A stretch of DNA of 36,792 bases from Martensiomyces pterosporus (lineage: Eukaryota; Kickxellomycota; Kickxellomycetes; Kickxellales; Kickxellaceae), in assembly GCA_025201845.1 (NCBI GenBank), contig MU604070.1:1-36792 (forward strand). The letters are read 5' to 3'. The notes beneath the pieces were generated by a model. The model was not told the DNA's origin and did no database searches. It saw only the letters and a program-made list of their open reading frames with translations. Numbering within the stretch: the first letter of the stretch is position 1; each line of letters begins with the position of its first letter. Positions 1 to 7,990 of the stretch are shown here, piece after piece. Made by a program: the position numbers and the translations under genes.

Positions 1-606
1 CCCATCAAGGCTCGTGCCGAGACATGCCGCGCACTTCTCAGCTACAGCGGTGCTCCCTGGGAGAATGTCCATCCAGCATGGCCCTCTGAGAAGCTCAACC
101 AGCCCTTCGGCAAGATGCCTGTCCTGATCGAGAGGAGCGAGGATGGGTCCGAGTTTGTGCTCTCCGACTCTGTTGCCATCGAGAAGTACCTCGCGACAAA
201 GTACGGCCTTGCAGTCACCGGCGATGCCAGGGCTGTTGCTCACCAGGACGAGCTGCGCAACCAGATCAGAGACATCTACGAGCTGATTGTCCTTTACAAG
301 TTCGGGCATGAGGATGTCCGTCCCGGCATCATGGACAAGTTCAACACCCTGGCCAAGGCTCTGGTGAGGTTCCACGAAGAGTTCCTGAAGAAGAACGGAT
401 CCAACGGCCACTACTTTGGCAGCAGGACCACATATGTCGACATTGCGGTGTACGCCAATGTTGCGGTGCTCCGCGATGCTGGTGTGACGTTTATGCCTGG
501 CGCGGCAGACTTGTTCACGGAGGAGAACGCGCCCGAGATCAGCAAGGTTCTCAAGGCTGTGGAGGCTGACCCCGCAATGACATCGTACGTTGCCAGTCTG
601 CAGTAA
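1..606 (+). CDS. Glutathione S-transferase, sigma-like (5' partial)
   Basis: The frame is open from base 1 to the TAA at 604-606 and gives 201 residues. Aligned to the next gene, only the first eight residues, including the catalytic Tyr, lie outside the window. The N-terminal thioredoxin-like domain shows the cis-Pro segment (KMPVL) and the glutathione-binding Asp-Ser pair (SDSVAIEKY); an all-helical C-terminal domain follows, with TTYVDIAVYAN matching the conserved N-capping/hydrophobic-staple region of GSTs. The family conjugates glutathione to electrophiles in the cytosol. It is the upstream member of a tandem pair, about 69% identical to its neighbour (139 of 201 residues, counted by hand). 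Its promoter is not in the window. The GST family call is firm; sigma class is an inference from the overall pattern. Confidence 0.93.
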   Translation, partial: PIKARAETCRALLSYSGAPWENVHPAWPSEKLNQPFGKMPVLIERSEDGSEFVLSDSVAIEKYLATKYGLAVTGDARAVAHQDELRNQIRDIYELIVLYKFGHEDVRPGIMDKFNTLAKALVRFHEEFLKKNGSNGHYFGSRTTYVDIAVYANVAVLRDAGVTFMPGAADLFTEENAPEISKVLKAVEADPAMTSYVASLQ

Positions 607-1961
607 GCTGAACCACATATCGCATAGTGCATCGGTGCGGTGGCCACTGGCACGCAGTGGGGTGGAGAACGACGATCAGGCTGTTCCAGACTGCGATCAG
701 AGCACGCGATAGCAACCTTGCTTTCGTAGTTTGTCTTATTTGTGTATGAAGATTGGGTTTATCTGTCCTCATTAAAATATCAGATGAAAAATATGTCTAG
801 AAGCACTAGAGATCCCAGTACAGAGATTAGTTGAGAAGTACAGGAACCCACATCGCGAAGTGGCAGCAAACTAAGCAAACATCTGCATTCTCGATTGAGA
901 ACCAGAATAGCCAAAGGGCTCAAGCGGAAAGACGCAAAGTATCTGGCTCGGTTGTGTGGCACTCCTGCTCTCACAGATATTTTGGCTGCTGCGCTAATTC
1001 ATCCAGCCATCGCTTGCGCTGCTGATAGTTTCCAGCAAGACACCCCAATGGCAAGCAGGGCTCAACTAGTAACGATTCTTCTCTTGTATATCAGAAAGCG
1101 AATACTATCCTTAACGCCTTTCCATCACCTATATCAACCATCGCTTCCTGGGTGTATCATTCAGCAATTATTGTCATCAAATGGACTGACAGCACCGACC
1201 AAGTGATGCACTTACATCGGCGATTAAACTATGGTGCCTTGTTTGATCAACAGTATGTCCATTAAGTATTGCAATATCCAGTCAAGTGGCCGTGTTTTTG
1301 GTGCTCCTCCAGTCGCAATCAAGACCACCATTGCATGCTCGAGATTAACGCCCAACACTCACCCGAACCTAGGAGGCTTGTCTCGAATAAGCCTCTGGTA
1401 AATCTGGTGTGTTGCCATCGGCAACGGGTCGAATACCACTCTTCTGGACACATGGAATGTGATGACAGCAAGTGGAAGAAAGGGGTGTGGGGCTCCGTAT
1501 CGATCTGCGGCTTGTTTGCACTCCAGCGTGCGCTCCTGTGCCTCTGTCGCTGCATCTCTGAGCACAATGTCCCAGTGCCAAGAGGAGCACTTGCTTGATC
1601 TGTATATGCAAGGAACTTAAATTATCTTGGCGCACAGCGCGCTGCAACAATGCTTTCATGGAAAGTGCACACCCATTTGCACGCAGATACCCGTAGGTCG
1701 TTGTTTCTCCACGTGTACCGGGCTTGATTTCTAAATCTAATACATGTTCCGCATGTGTGGCATTGCGGATGACAACCTGCGCCAATAGATGTGGGTGGTG
1801 GATGCACATTTCTGGAATGTATTTTGCGACTCAGGGGGACCTTGTGCATATTTCCGCCTGCTCCTCCTAACCTGATGACTAAGACGCAGCACTGTACATG
1901 TGGAGGTACACATTCTTGGTCCTATTTTTCGTCTGCTCAGCTACTGCGGCTGGCGCCCCTG

Positions 1962-2064
1962 TTAGTAATATGGCTTGCCGATTTTGTAAATGATTGGCAT
2001 TGACACTGTGCGCCCACTTTTGCTTACTAATGCACCTTCGCCTGCCAAGCCGACATTTACGTAA
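1962..2064. promoter_or_regulatory. Cluster of three Yap1/AP-1-type bZIP sites
   Basis: TTAGTAA at 1962-1968 is the reverse complement of TTACTAA at 2024-2030, and the palindrome TTACGTAA lies at 2057-2064. All three are recognised forms of the fungal Yap1/Pap1 response element. They lie 188-290 bases before the ATG of the second GST and upstream of its TATA box. Control by oxidative or electrophile stress is an inference from the sites and the gene they precede. Confidence 0.6.
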
Positions 2065-2148
2065 GCGCAGCTCTGTGCATTTGTTGGATGTTTGTGTGCT
2101 CTGAGTAGCGTTTGTTTTCAGAGATTTGTGTCTGAGTGCGAACCTGGT

Positions 2149-2155
2149 TATAAAA
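2149..2155 (+). promoter_or_regulatory. TATA box of second GST gene
   Basis: TATAAAA stands 97 bases before the ATG at 2252, a plausible spacing for a fungal promoter with a short leader. Confidence 0.55.
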
Positions 2156-2251
2156 TGTGGAGCAGCTACTCACGAGGTAATTTCAAAAAGTCCAGTATCT
2201 CCATCCCAGCACACCCGCACCACACCCAAACAAGTACACACACAAATCAAG

Positions 2252-2881
2252 ATGTCCTACACTCTGCGCTACTTCCCCATCAAGGCTCGTGCCGAGACCT
2301 GCCGCGCCCTGCTCAGCTACAGCGGTGCCCCCTGGAAGAACGAGAATCCCGAGTGGCCTGCTGAGAAGCCAAACCAACCCTTCGGCAAGCTTCCGGTCCT
2401 CATCGAAACCAGGAAGGATGACTCGGAATTCGTTCTCACAGACTCCATCGCCATCGAGAGGTACATTGTCGCAAAGTACAACCTCTCTGCCGGCGGCGAC
2501 GCTGAGACCATTGCTCGTCAAGATGAGCTGCGCAACCAGATCAAGGACATCTACGAGCTCGTTGTGCTGTACAAGTTTGGCCATGAGGCTGCGCGTCCCT
2601 CGGTCATGGAGAAGTTCACCGTGCTGTCCAAAGCCATGGTCAACCTCCACGAGGATTTCCTGAAGAAGAACGGATCCAACGGCCACTACTTCGGCAACAA
2701 GACCACATATGTTGATATCGCACTCTATGCTAACCTTGTTGCGCTCCGCGAGGTCGGCACCGAGCTCATGGCTGGCGCTGCTGAGCCATTCTCGGAGGAG
2801 AATGCGCCCTTGATTAACAAGGTTCTCAAGACCGTTGGAGCTGACCCTGCCATGGCGTCCTATGTCGCCACCCAGCTGTAA
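2252..2881 (+). CDS. Glutathione S-transferase, sigma-like
   Basis: The product is 209 residues, normal for sigma/alpha/mu-type cytosolic GSTs. The start at 2252 (MSYTLRYF) was chosen because it puts Tyr7 where the catalytic Tyr of sigma GSTs sits; the open frame runs further upstream but through promoter sequence. Pro48 in KLPVL is the expected cis-Pro, Asp64-Ser65 in TDSIAIERY bind the glutathione glutamyl group, and the C-terminal half carries the helical domain with TTYVDIALYAN. The enzyme should conjugate glutathione to electrophilic compounds, or act as a peroxidase or isomerase, in the cytosol. It is the downstream copy of a tandem duplication. The first 60 bases shared by the copies differ at only four positions. 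It converges with the GH81 gene, 121 bases away. Confidence 0.95.
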   Translation: MSYTLRYFPIKARAETCRALLSYSGAPWKNENPEWPAEKPNQPFGKLPVLIETRKDDSEFVLTDSIAIERYIVAKYNLSAGGDAETIARQDELRNQIKDIYELVVLYKFGHEAARPSVMEKFTVLSKAMVNLHEDFLKKNGSNGHYFGNKTTYVDIALYANLVALREVGTELMAGAAEPFSEENAPLINKVLKTVGADPAMASYVATQL

Positions 2882-3002
2882 CGCAGCAACACCCTACCTT
2901 TTGTGAGCCGCGCATTTTGATAGTTTCTCATAGTGCTTGCAGAAAATAACACATGGTTCACCAGCAATACTACGAAACGCTAGCTCCATATGAAAATCGC
3001 GT

Positions 3003-5612
3003 CTATGGCGCAGTGGCGATCCAATAGTACGCATTAGACGCCGAGTTGCCGTCGTCGTGGTTGGTGATCGCTGCAGTCCTTCTGAACGTCTCTTGCTTGT
3101 CGACCACAGCATACGCAAGGTCGATGATTTCCCGCCACGGCTCGGCCTCCGCACAATCGGCAATATTCCTGAGGTACTTTGACCAGGTATCAGCAACCCA
3201 CTGCCTCTTCAGCAAAAGCGCTGTAGCTGGCGTATACGGCAAAAACTGGATGCCATATACAAACTCTGGGTTGGCTCCAAAGAACGTAGCAAAATCGCAC
3301 TTGCTCGACCACAAAATGCCCACAATGGCCTTGTCCCTTCCGTAGGTATCTGGGTAGATGTCCCCTGTCAAGTCGCCCAGGTGCCAGTATGTGCGAGAAG
3401 TGCGTGCCTCAAGCTGCAGCACAGCACGTGCAGCTCCAGCAATGGCCTCACGCCCAGTTGCCATCGCATACAGGTATGCCGCATAGTACGCGTTGATGGC
3501 CTCGGATGTCGATTCCTGGTTGCGCGAGTCAGCGAACGCAAACAGACCAGCAGCCCACGAGTGGCCATCAAAGAAATCAAAGTGCCGCATAAACGGGAAG
3601 TGCCGGTCAGCACTCTCGTCGCCGTCTGTGTGAGTCAGGTTGCAATAGTCGCGCACAAACAAGTCAAATTGCTCGCGTCTTGCTTCAAGCCACCCGGGAC
3701 GGAGCTTTGCAAGTGCAGCAGCAGCATAGACAAAGTACCCGTAGTGGAAGTGGTGGTCGTTATACCGGCCTTGGCCGAAGTCAGCACCAGGGTCGTTCAG
3801 CCCATCCTGGCTCACCAGTCCTCGCCACTCAGCGTCATATAACAGAGGATCTGGATTGTTTCCATCTAGCCAGGGCTCGAGCCATTCGATTGCGCGCTGG
3901 GCTGCCAGGTCGCGACTATTGGGCTCGTCCACCTCGTCGGCGATCAGCGCAATCCGCATTGCTCGGGCTGCTGCCTTTCCAAAGAAGTACGGGTCCCTGG
4001 GGAGCGCCGCCAGATCAGATACAAGCGAGCCCGCGTCCGCTCTGACCAGGTCACGCAGCTTGGCCCTGTCAGCCTCACAAAGCGGCTTTTGGCCAGAGAA
4101 TCCTAGCGGTTCGAGCACCTCGGTCCACTGCCATTGTGACCCTAACACTGCCCGCATCTGCCCTTTGCTTGTCCAGTATGTGCCGATATTGTCTGCCCAG
4201 TGCGCGTTAATCAGCGACATCTGGTGATGCGGCAGCGCGCATAGGAGCAAGCTGCCACTGCCACGCGTCTCCCAATGAATCGTAAAGGTTGCAGTCGTCT
4301 CGGTTGCGTTAACCTCAACGTTGCCACCAATGGGTATCGCGTCTCTTGCAGACAACAAGGCATCAACTCCACCAACAGGATTGTTCACGAGCGCAATTCT
4401 AACTGCACCTTGAACCGGGGAATCCGACACAATTGTGGATCCACCCTCCTGCCCCAAACAAACAGGGGACTCGCAGCAGATGAGCCAGAAGCGCCCATCA
4501 TTTAGCTGAACAACAGCAGTCCCCGGTGCCCGGCTAGTGTCTACATTTATGACGGCATGTATAGTAGTCATTCGCAGCGTGGCAGGAGAGTCAAATAAGA
4601 CTGTGGTGAACGGCGAGCCCCTCACAATCGGCACGCTTGCCGCGACAGACCCCGAGAACCCCACGGTTACCGAAAGCGGGTCGTATCTCAACACCCGAGG
4701 GCGACATCCACACATATCGATCTTCCAGTCGTCGTGCCACACTGAAGCGACAAAGTTGTTTTCCACAAGCTGTGCAGGCGCGCAAATAACGACGGATCCG
4801 CTGACGCATTTGACCATGTAAGGCGCGCTTACTACAGGCTGATCTCCAGCCTCGACAATAAGGTTCTCCCACCACACGTTTGTTGGCACTGGTCGCGTGA
4901 GCAGACTTGGGTCTATGAGATCCCGGTTCACTTTGTATGAGTTGTGCGCTACACGGCTGCCCAAGATGGACCGGGGATCAGCAGTTGACCAAGGGGGTAT
5001 GTGCTGTCTCTTCCCGCTTGCTGTACTGGGTGCTGGTTGAGCTGGTGATTTTGCCATCAGGTTCGAGGGCTTTGCAGGTTTTGGCGGCGGCTGTAACGGC
5101 GGTTGCAACGGCGGCTGTGCAGGCTCAGGCTGACTATACTCTGCCTGAGGAGCAAGCGGGTATCCCTGGTCCTGGTATTCTTGGTTTTGATATCCATAGT
5201 ACGGGTGTGGCGGTTGCTGGTACTGCTGCTGTTGCTGCTGGTAAGGTTGTTGCTGCTGGTAAGGTTGTTGCTGCTGGTAAGGTTGTTGTTGCTGGTAAGG
5301 TTGTTGTTGCTGGTAAGGTTGTTGTTGCTGGTAAGGTTGTTGTTGCTGGTAAGGTTGTTGTTGCTGGTAAGGCTGCTGCTGGTACTGTGAAGGATATGGC
5401 TGTTGGTACGGCGGTTGCATATATGGCTGCGGAGCAGGATATGAGTACTGCTGTGGGCCCTGCGGTATGTTCCAGCTTGAGGTGTAGGGCGCTACAGGCT
5501 GCTGCTGATATCCAGGGTACAGTGGTTGGTGCTGCTGCTGTTGATGGGCGCTTTCCTCATTCGTGCCAGAGAACTTTTCAGCGAGTCTTTTGATGCGATC
5601 TGATAGCGGCAT
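3003..5612 (-). CDS. GH81 endo-1,3-beta-glucanase with Gln/Pro-rich N-terminal tail
   Basis: The product is 869 residues from the ATG at 5612 (MPLSDRIKRLAEKF). The frame stays open upstream to 5753 but only from a TTG. Residues about 20-200 are low-complexity Gln/Pro/Tyr sequence with a PYQQQQ repeat. The GH81 module fills the rest: WWENLIVEAG near its start, then YNDHHFHYGYF with Asp619 as likely general acid, FPFMRHFDFFDGHSWAAG, and ESTSEAINAYY with Glu700 and Glu704 in the position of the catalytic glutamates. GH81 enzymes cleave internal beta-1,3-glucan linkages and act in wall remodelling, septum dissolution or spore release. No signal peptide is visible, so it resembles the intracellular Eng2/Acf2 branch rather than secreted Eng1. 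It is transcribed divergently from the decarboxylase gene. Confidence 0.93.
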   Translation of the reverse strand: MPLSDRIKRLAEKFSGTNEESAHQQQQHQPLYPGYQQQPVAPYTSSWNIPQGPQQYSYPAPQPYMQPPYQQPYPSQYQQQPYQQQQPYQQQQPYQQQQPYQQQQPYQQQQPYQQQQPYQQQQPYQQQQQQYQQPPHPYYGYQNQEYQDQGYPLAPQAEYSQPEPAQPPLQPPLQPPPKPAKPSNLMAKSPAQPAPSTASGKRQHIPPWSTADPRSILGSRVAHNSYKVNRDLIDPSLLTRPVPTNVWWENLIVEAGDQPVVSAPYMVKCVSGSVVICAPAQLVENNFVASVWHDDWKIDMCGCRPRVLRYDPLSVTVGFSGSVAASVPIVRGSPFTTVLFDSPATLRMTTIHAVINVDTSRAPGTAVVQLNDGRFWLICCESPVCLGQEGGSTIVSDSPVQGAVRIALVNNPVGGVDALLSARDAIPIGGNVEVNATETTATFTIHWETRGSGSLLLCALPHHQMSLINAHWADNIGTYWTSKGQMRAVLGSQWQWTEVLEPLGFSGQKPLCEADRAKLRDLVRADAGSLVSDLAALPRDPYFFGKAAARAMRIALIADEVDEPNSRDLAAQRAIEWLEPWLDGNNPDPLLYDAEWRGLVSQDGLNDPGADFGQGRYNDHHFHYGYFVYAAAALAKLRPGWLEARREQFDLFVRDYCNLTHTDGDESADRHFPFMRHFDFFDGHSWAAGLFAFADSRNQESTSEAINAYYAAYLYAMATGREAIAGAARAVLQLEARTSRTYWHLGDLTGDIYPDTYGRDKAIVGILWSSKCDFATFFGANPEFVYGIQFLPYTPATALLLKRQWVADTWSKYLRNIADCAEAEPWREIIDLAYAVVDKQETFRRTAAITNHDDGNSASNAYYWIATAP
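5217..5392 (-). repeat. 18-bp coding minisatellite (PYQQQQ repeat)
   Basis: The unit written on the + strand is TTGTTGTTGCTGGTAAGG; GTAAGG recurs eight times at 18-base spacing. On the coding strand each unit encodes PYQQQQ. Units differ mainly by T/C changes within Gln codons, and the most uniform copies are in the middle, as expected of slippage. Because 18 is divisible by three, copy changes keep the frame, and the other frames also stay open here, producing spurious Val/Ala/Gly/Lys and Leu/Val/Arg repeat frames. Confidence 0.92.
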
Positions 5613-6080
5613 TGTCACAAGAAGGGGCCAAGGGAGACTGGCAGCTGGGCCTTCAGCTGGGCAATTCGGGTGTAGGAATGCTGGAGAGTAGGAAGGGAAA
5701 CTGAATTCTGAGAACAGCGGTTTGTTGTCTCTCTTGCTTGAAAAGGGCGCCAAATTTCCGCAACCCTAATCCTGGCAATATGGAGGTGTAGACCCATTTT
5801 GGCCAATGTGTCTGTTTGTGGGTAAGGTCTGTGAAATGAGCTAGGCTGGATGAGAAATTTGGCGCCGCATGTAGGAGCATAATGGGCAATAAACACTAAA
5901 TAACTCTCCATGCAACAGCAGCACGGCATGTGTGTGCCAGGCGCAGGTGGGCGTGCGAACTGTGCAGCTCTCTACAGGAACAGACAGATGTCTCCCGCCC
6001 CTCACACCTCTCTTTCTCTTCTTCGTTTGGCAAGTGCAGACGCCTTTACTCCTATCAGTGTTAACACACCAGCAAGACTC
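5613..6080. promoter_or_regulatory. Divergent promoter of GH81 and decarboxylase genes
   Basis: These 468 bases separate the two start codons. The main feature is a perfect 13-bp inverted repeat, GGCGCCAAATTTC at 5746-5758 and its complement GAAATTTGGCGCC at 5854-5866. Each arm contains TTTGGCGC, which fits the E2F consensus TTTSSCGC. No clear TATA box is visible toward either gene. Confidence 0.5.
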
Positions 6081-7571
6081 ATGGACGCCAAAGAATTCAG
6101 AGAGCGCGGCAAGCAAGTCATCGACGAGATAGCCGACTACTACGAAGCCCTTGGCACTGTCCCACCGATGGCCAAGGTGGAGCCTGGGTACCTGTACAGG
6201 CTCATCTCGCACGAGGTGCCTGAAACACCCGAGCCCCTCGAGGCCATCCAAAGGGACATCAGGGATAAGATTATGCCTGGAATGACACACTGGCAGTCGC
6301 CCAACTTCTTTGCCTGGTACCCCTGCAACGCCTCGTTCCCCGCCATGCTCGGCGACATGTACAGCGCGATGTTCAGCATCGTCGAGTTCAACTGGCTCTG
6401 CTCCCCAGCTGCCACCGAACTGGAGACCGTCGTCATGGATGCCCTGGCCAGGCTCATCGGACTGGACAAGCGGTTCATGGCCATCAAGGAGGACGGCACC
6501 GAGGGTAGTGGCGGCGGGGTCATCCAGGGGAGTGCCAGCGAGGCTACCATGGTGGCGATGATTGCCGCCCGCGAAATGGCCATCGACCGGCTCAAGGCAC
6601 GAGATCTGGATGAGGAGGAGGCTGGCAGGCTGCGCGGCAAGCTCATTGCCTATTGCTCTGACCAGACGCACTCGTCCATACAGAAGGCTGCGAACGTCAT
6701 TGGGTGCAAGATCAACGTGCTTCCCACCAGGACAACCAGCTTCCGGCTGACTGAGGACATGCTGCGCGATGCAGTTGCCAAAGATAGAGCTGCTGGGCTA
6801 GTTCCCTTCTTCGTGTGCGCCACATTCGGCACGACAAACACTGCATCCATCGACGACATCCCTGGAATCGCCAGCGTCTCGGAGCTCGAGCATTTGTGGC
6901 TCCACGTCGATGCCGCCTACGCCGGAGCAGCCCTTCCGTGCCCCGAGTTCCGTCCACTTGCCAGGGGCATTGAGCGCGCAGACTCGTTCTCCTTCAATCC
7001 GCACAAATGGATGCTCAGCAACCACAGCTGCTGCGCCATGTGGGTTGCCGACTCCACGCATCTGGTCAATGCACTTTCCATCAACCGCGAGTACCTGCCA
7101 AAGGTCAAAAACGGCACTGGGTTTGTCAAGGACTACCGCGACTGGCAGCTGCCTCTCGGACGGCCGTTCCGTGCCATGAAGCTGTGGTTCATCCTGCGCA
7201 TGTACGGTGCACAGGGTATCCGCAAGCATATTCGTGACGATGTCGAGCAGGCAAAGTGGCTGGGCAAGCAGCTCGAAGACGACGGAAGGTTTGAGCTCGT
7301 TGTCCCTGTCGTCTTTGGGCTCGCTGTATTCCGCATCAAGCCCAGTGCGGTGGCTGGCGCCGGCGCCACGGATAGCGCCAACAAGGCGAATGTAGATCTT
7401 GTCAACGCGATCAACAGCAATGGGCGTGTATTCCTGTTGGGAACGAAGCTGCACGGTGTGGACGCAATACGCGTGGCTATCGGGTCAACGTATGGCACTC
7501 AGGACCATGTGTCGGCTCTGTGTGAAGAAATCAAAGAAACAGCCACAAATATTCTGCAGCACTGTGAATGA
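6081..7571 (+). CDS. Aromatic-L-amino-acid decarboxylase (group II PLP enzyme)
   Basis: The product is 496 residues from the ATG at 6081 (MDAKEFRERGKQVIDEIADYY), the same N-terminus as animal and plant members. An in-frame ATG at 5910 adds 57 unconserved residues and was not used. Markers in order: WQSPNFFAWYPCNASFP; SPAATELETVVMDAL; GGGVIQGSASEA; His197 in SDQTHSS, which stacks on the cofactor ring; Asp277 in LHVDAAYAG, which pairs with the pyridine nitrogen; Lys309 in NPHKW, the PLP Schiff-base lysine. Tyr338, in the catalytic loop before GFVKDYRDWQLPLG, aligns with the Tyr that marks decarboxylases rather than aldehyde synthases, which have Phe. Expected products are aromatic amines such as tyramine, tryptamine or dopamine; the substrate cannot be read from the sequence. 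Confidence 0.94.
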   Translation: MDAKEFRERGKQVIDEIADYYEALGTVPPMAKVEPGYLYRLISHEVPETPEPLEAIQRDIRDKIMPGMTHWQSPNFFAWYPCNASFPAMLGDMYSAMFSIVEFNWLCSPAATELETVVMDALARLIGLDKRFMAIKEDGTEGSGGGVIQGSASEATMVAMIAAREMAIDRLKARDLDEEEAGRLRGKLIAYCSDQTHSSIQKAANVIGCKINVLPTRTTSFRLTEDMLRDAVAKDRAAGLVPFFVCATFGTTNTASIDDIPGIASVSELEHLWLHVDAAYAGAALPCPEFRPLARGIERADSFSFNPHKWMLSNHSCCAMWVADSTHLVNALSINREYLPKVKNGTGFVKDYRDWQLPLGRPFRAMKLWFILRMYGAQGIRKHIRDDVEQAKWLGKQLEDDGRFELVVPVVFGLAVFRIKPSAVAGAGATDSANKANVDLVNAINSNGRVFLLGTKLHGVDAIRVAIGSTYGTQDHVSALCEEIKETATNILQHCE

Positions 7572-7990
7572 GCCTGTTTTTGTCATTCGCAACAGTAGCC
7601 CTGCTGTATCGGCTTGGCCAGGCGAGGCATTGGGGGCACCAGAGAGATGGCTCAAACACAGCGGTGTGGTTCCCACGAGACGTGGTTTTATGCCCACCTC
7701 CGCTGACAGGAGCTGGGCTTTAGCGCTTTTGGCATTATTTAAATATATAAATGCATCAGATGTTGCTACGAATGCCCGCTACTTGGCAGCAATGCAGTTC
7801 TAGACTAAACTGCCCGCCTTCCCCCATAAACAATGTGTAATCTGCTTGTTAGCCATAGCCCCCAGTCGCTTCTCAAAACTCGGAGCTGTGTGTTGAAAAG
7901 CCTTGCTCTTAGTTTATCGTGTTCCATGTTGATTTGAAGCGTCAACCCGCCCAATCCAAGCTCGTTCATACCGCCAACTAGGTTTAGACA
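7572..7990. other. Intergenic region, decarboxylase to TDP1
   Basis: This 419-base gap holds an AT-rich core with TATATAAA at 7744-7751. It could be a TATA box for TDP1, 240 bases from that ATG, or part of the decarboxylase 3' end. No gene is seen. Confidence 0.4.

Larger units (their letters stand above)
607..2251. other. Intergenic region between the two GST genes
   Basis: This 1.6-kb gap has only short, unconvincing open frames, the longest being 146 codons on the minus strand at 1369-1809 with no recognisable domain. I see no third GST copy or remnant. The last 300 bases form the promoter of the downstream GST, with Yap1-type sites and a TATA box annotated separately. Confidence 0.6.

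Noticed and set aside
1420..1450. GGGTCGAATACC resembling a tRNA B-box
   Set aside because: No matching acceptor stem, A-box or anticodon arm can be built around it.
1369..1809. 146-codon minus-strand frame between the GSTs
   Set aside because: No domain, overlaps other frames, and His/Arg/Cys-rich composition.
2183..2686. 167-codon frame antisense to the second GST
   Set aside because: Mirror frame of a highly biased coding sequence.
4937..5593. 218-codon antisense frame with VVVAGK repeats
   Set aside because: It is a shadow of the GH81 gene; the 18-bp repeat keeps several frames open at once.
5613..5753. N-terminal extension of GH81 by 47 residues
   Set aside because: The frame begins with TTG, not ATG, and covers the E2F-like motif in the promoter.
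5910..6080. 57-residue extension of the decarboxylase from an upstream ATG
   Set aside because: Family proteins start at the MDAKEFRERG position, and the extension is not protein-like.
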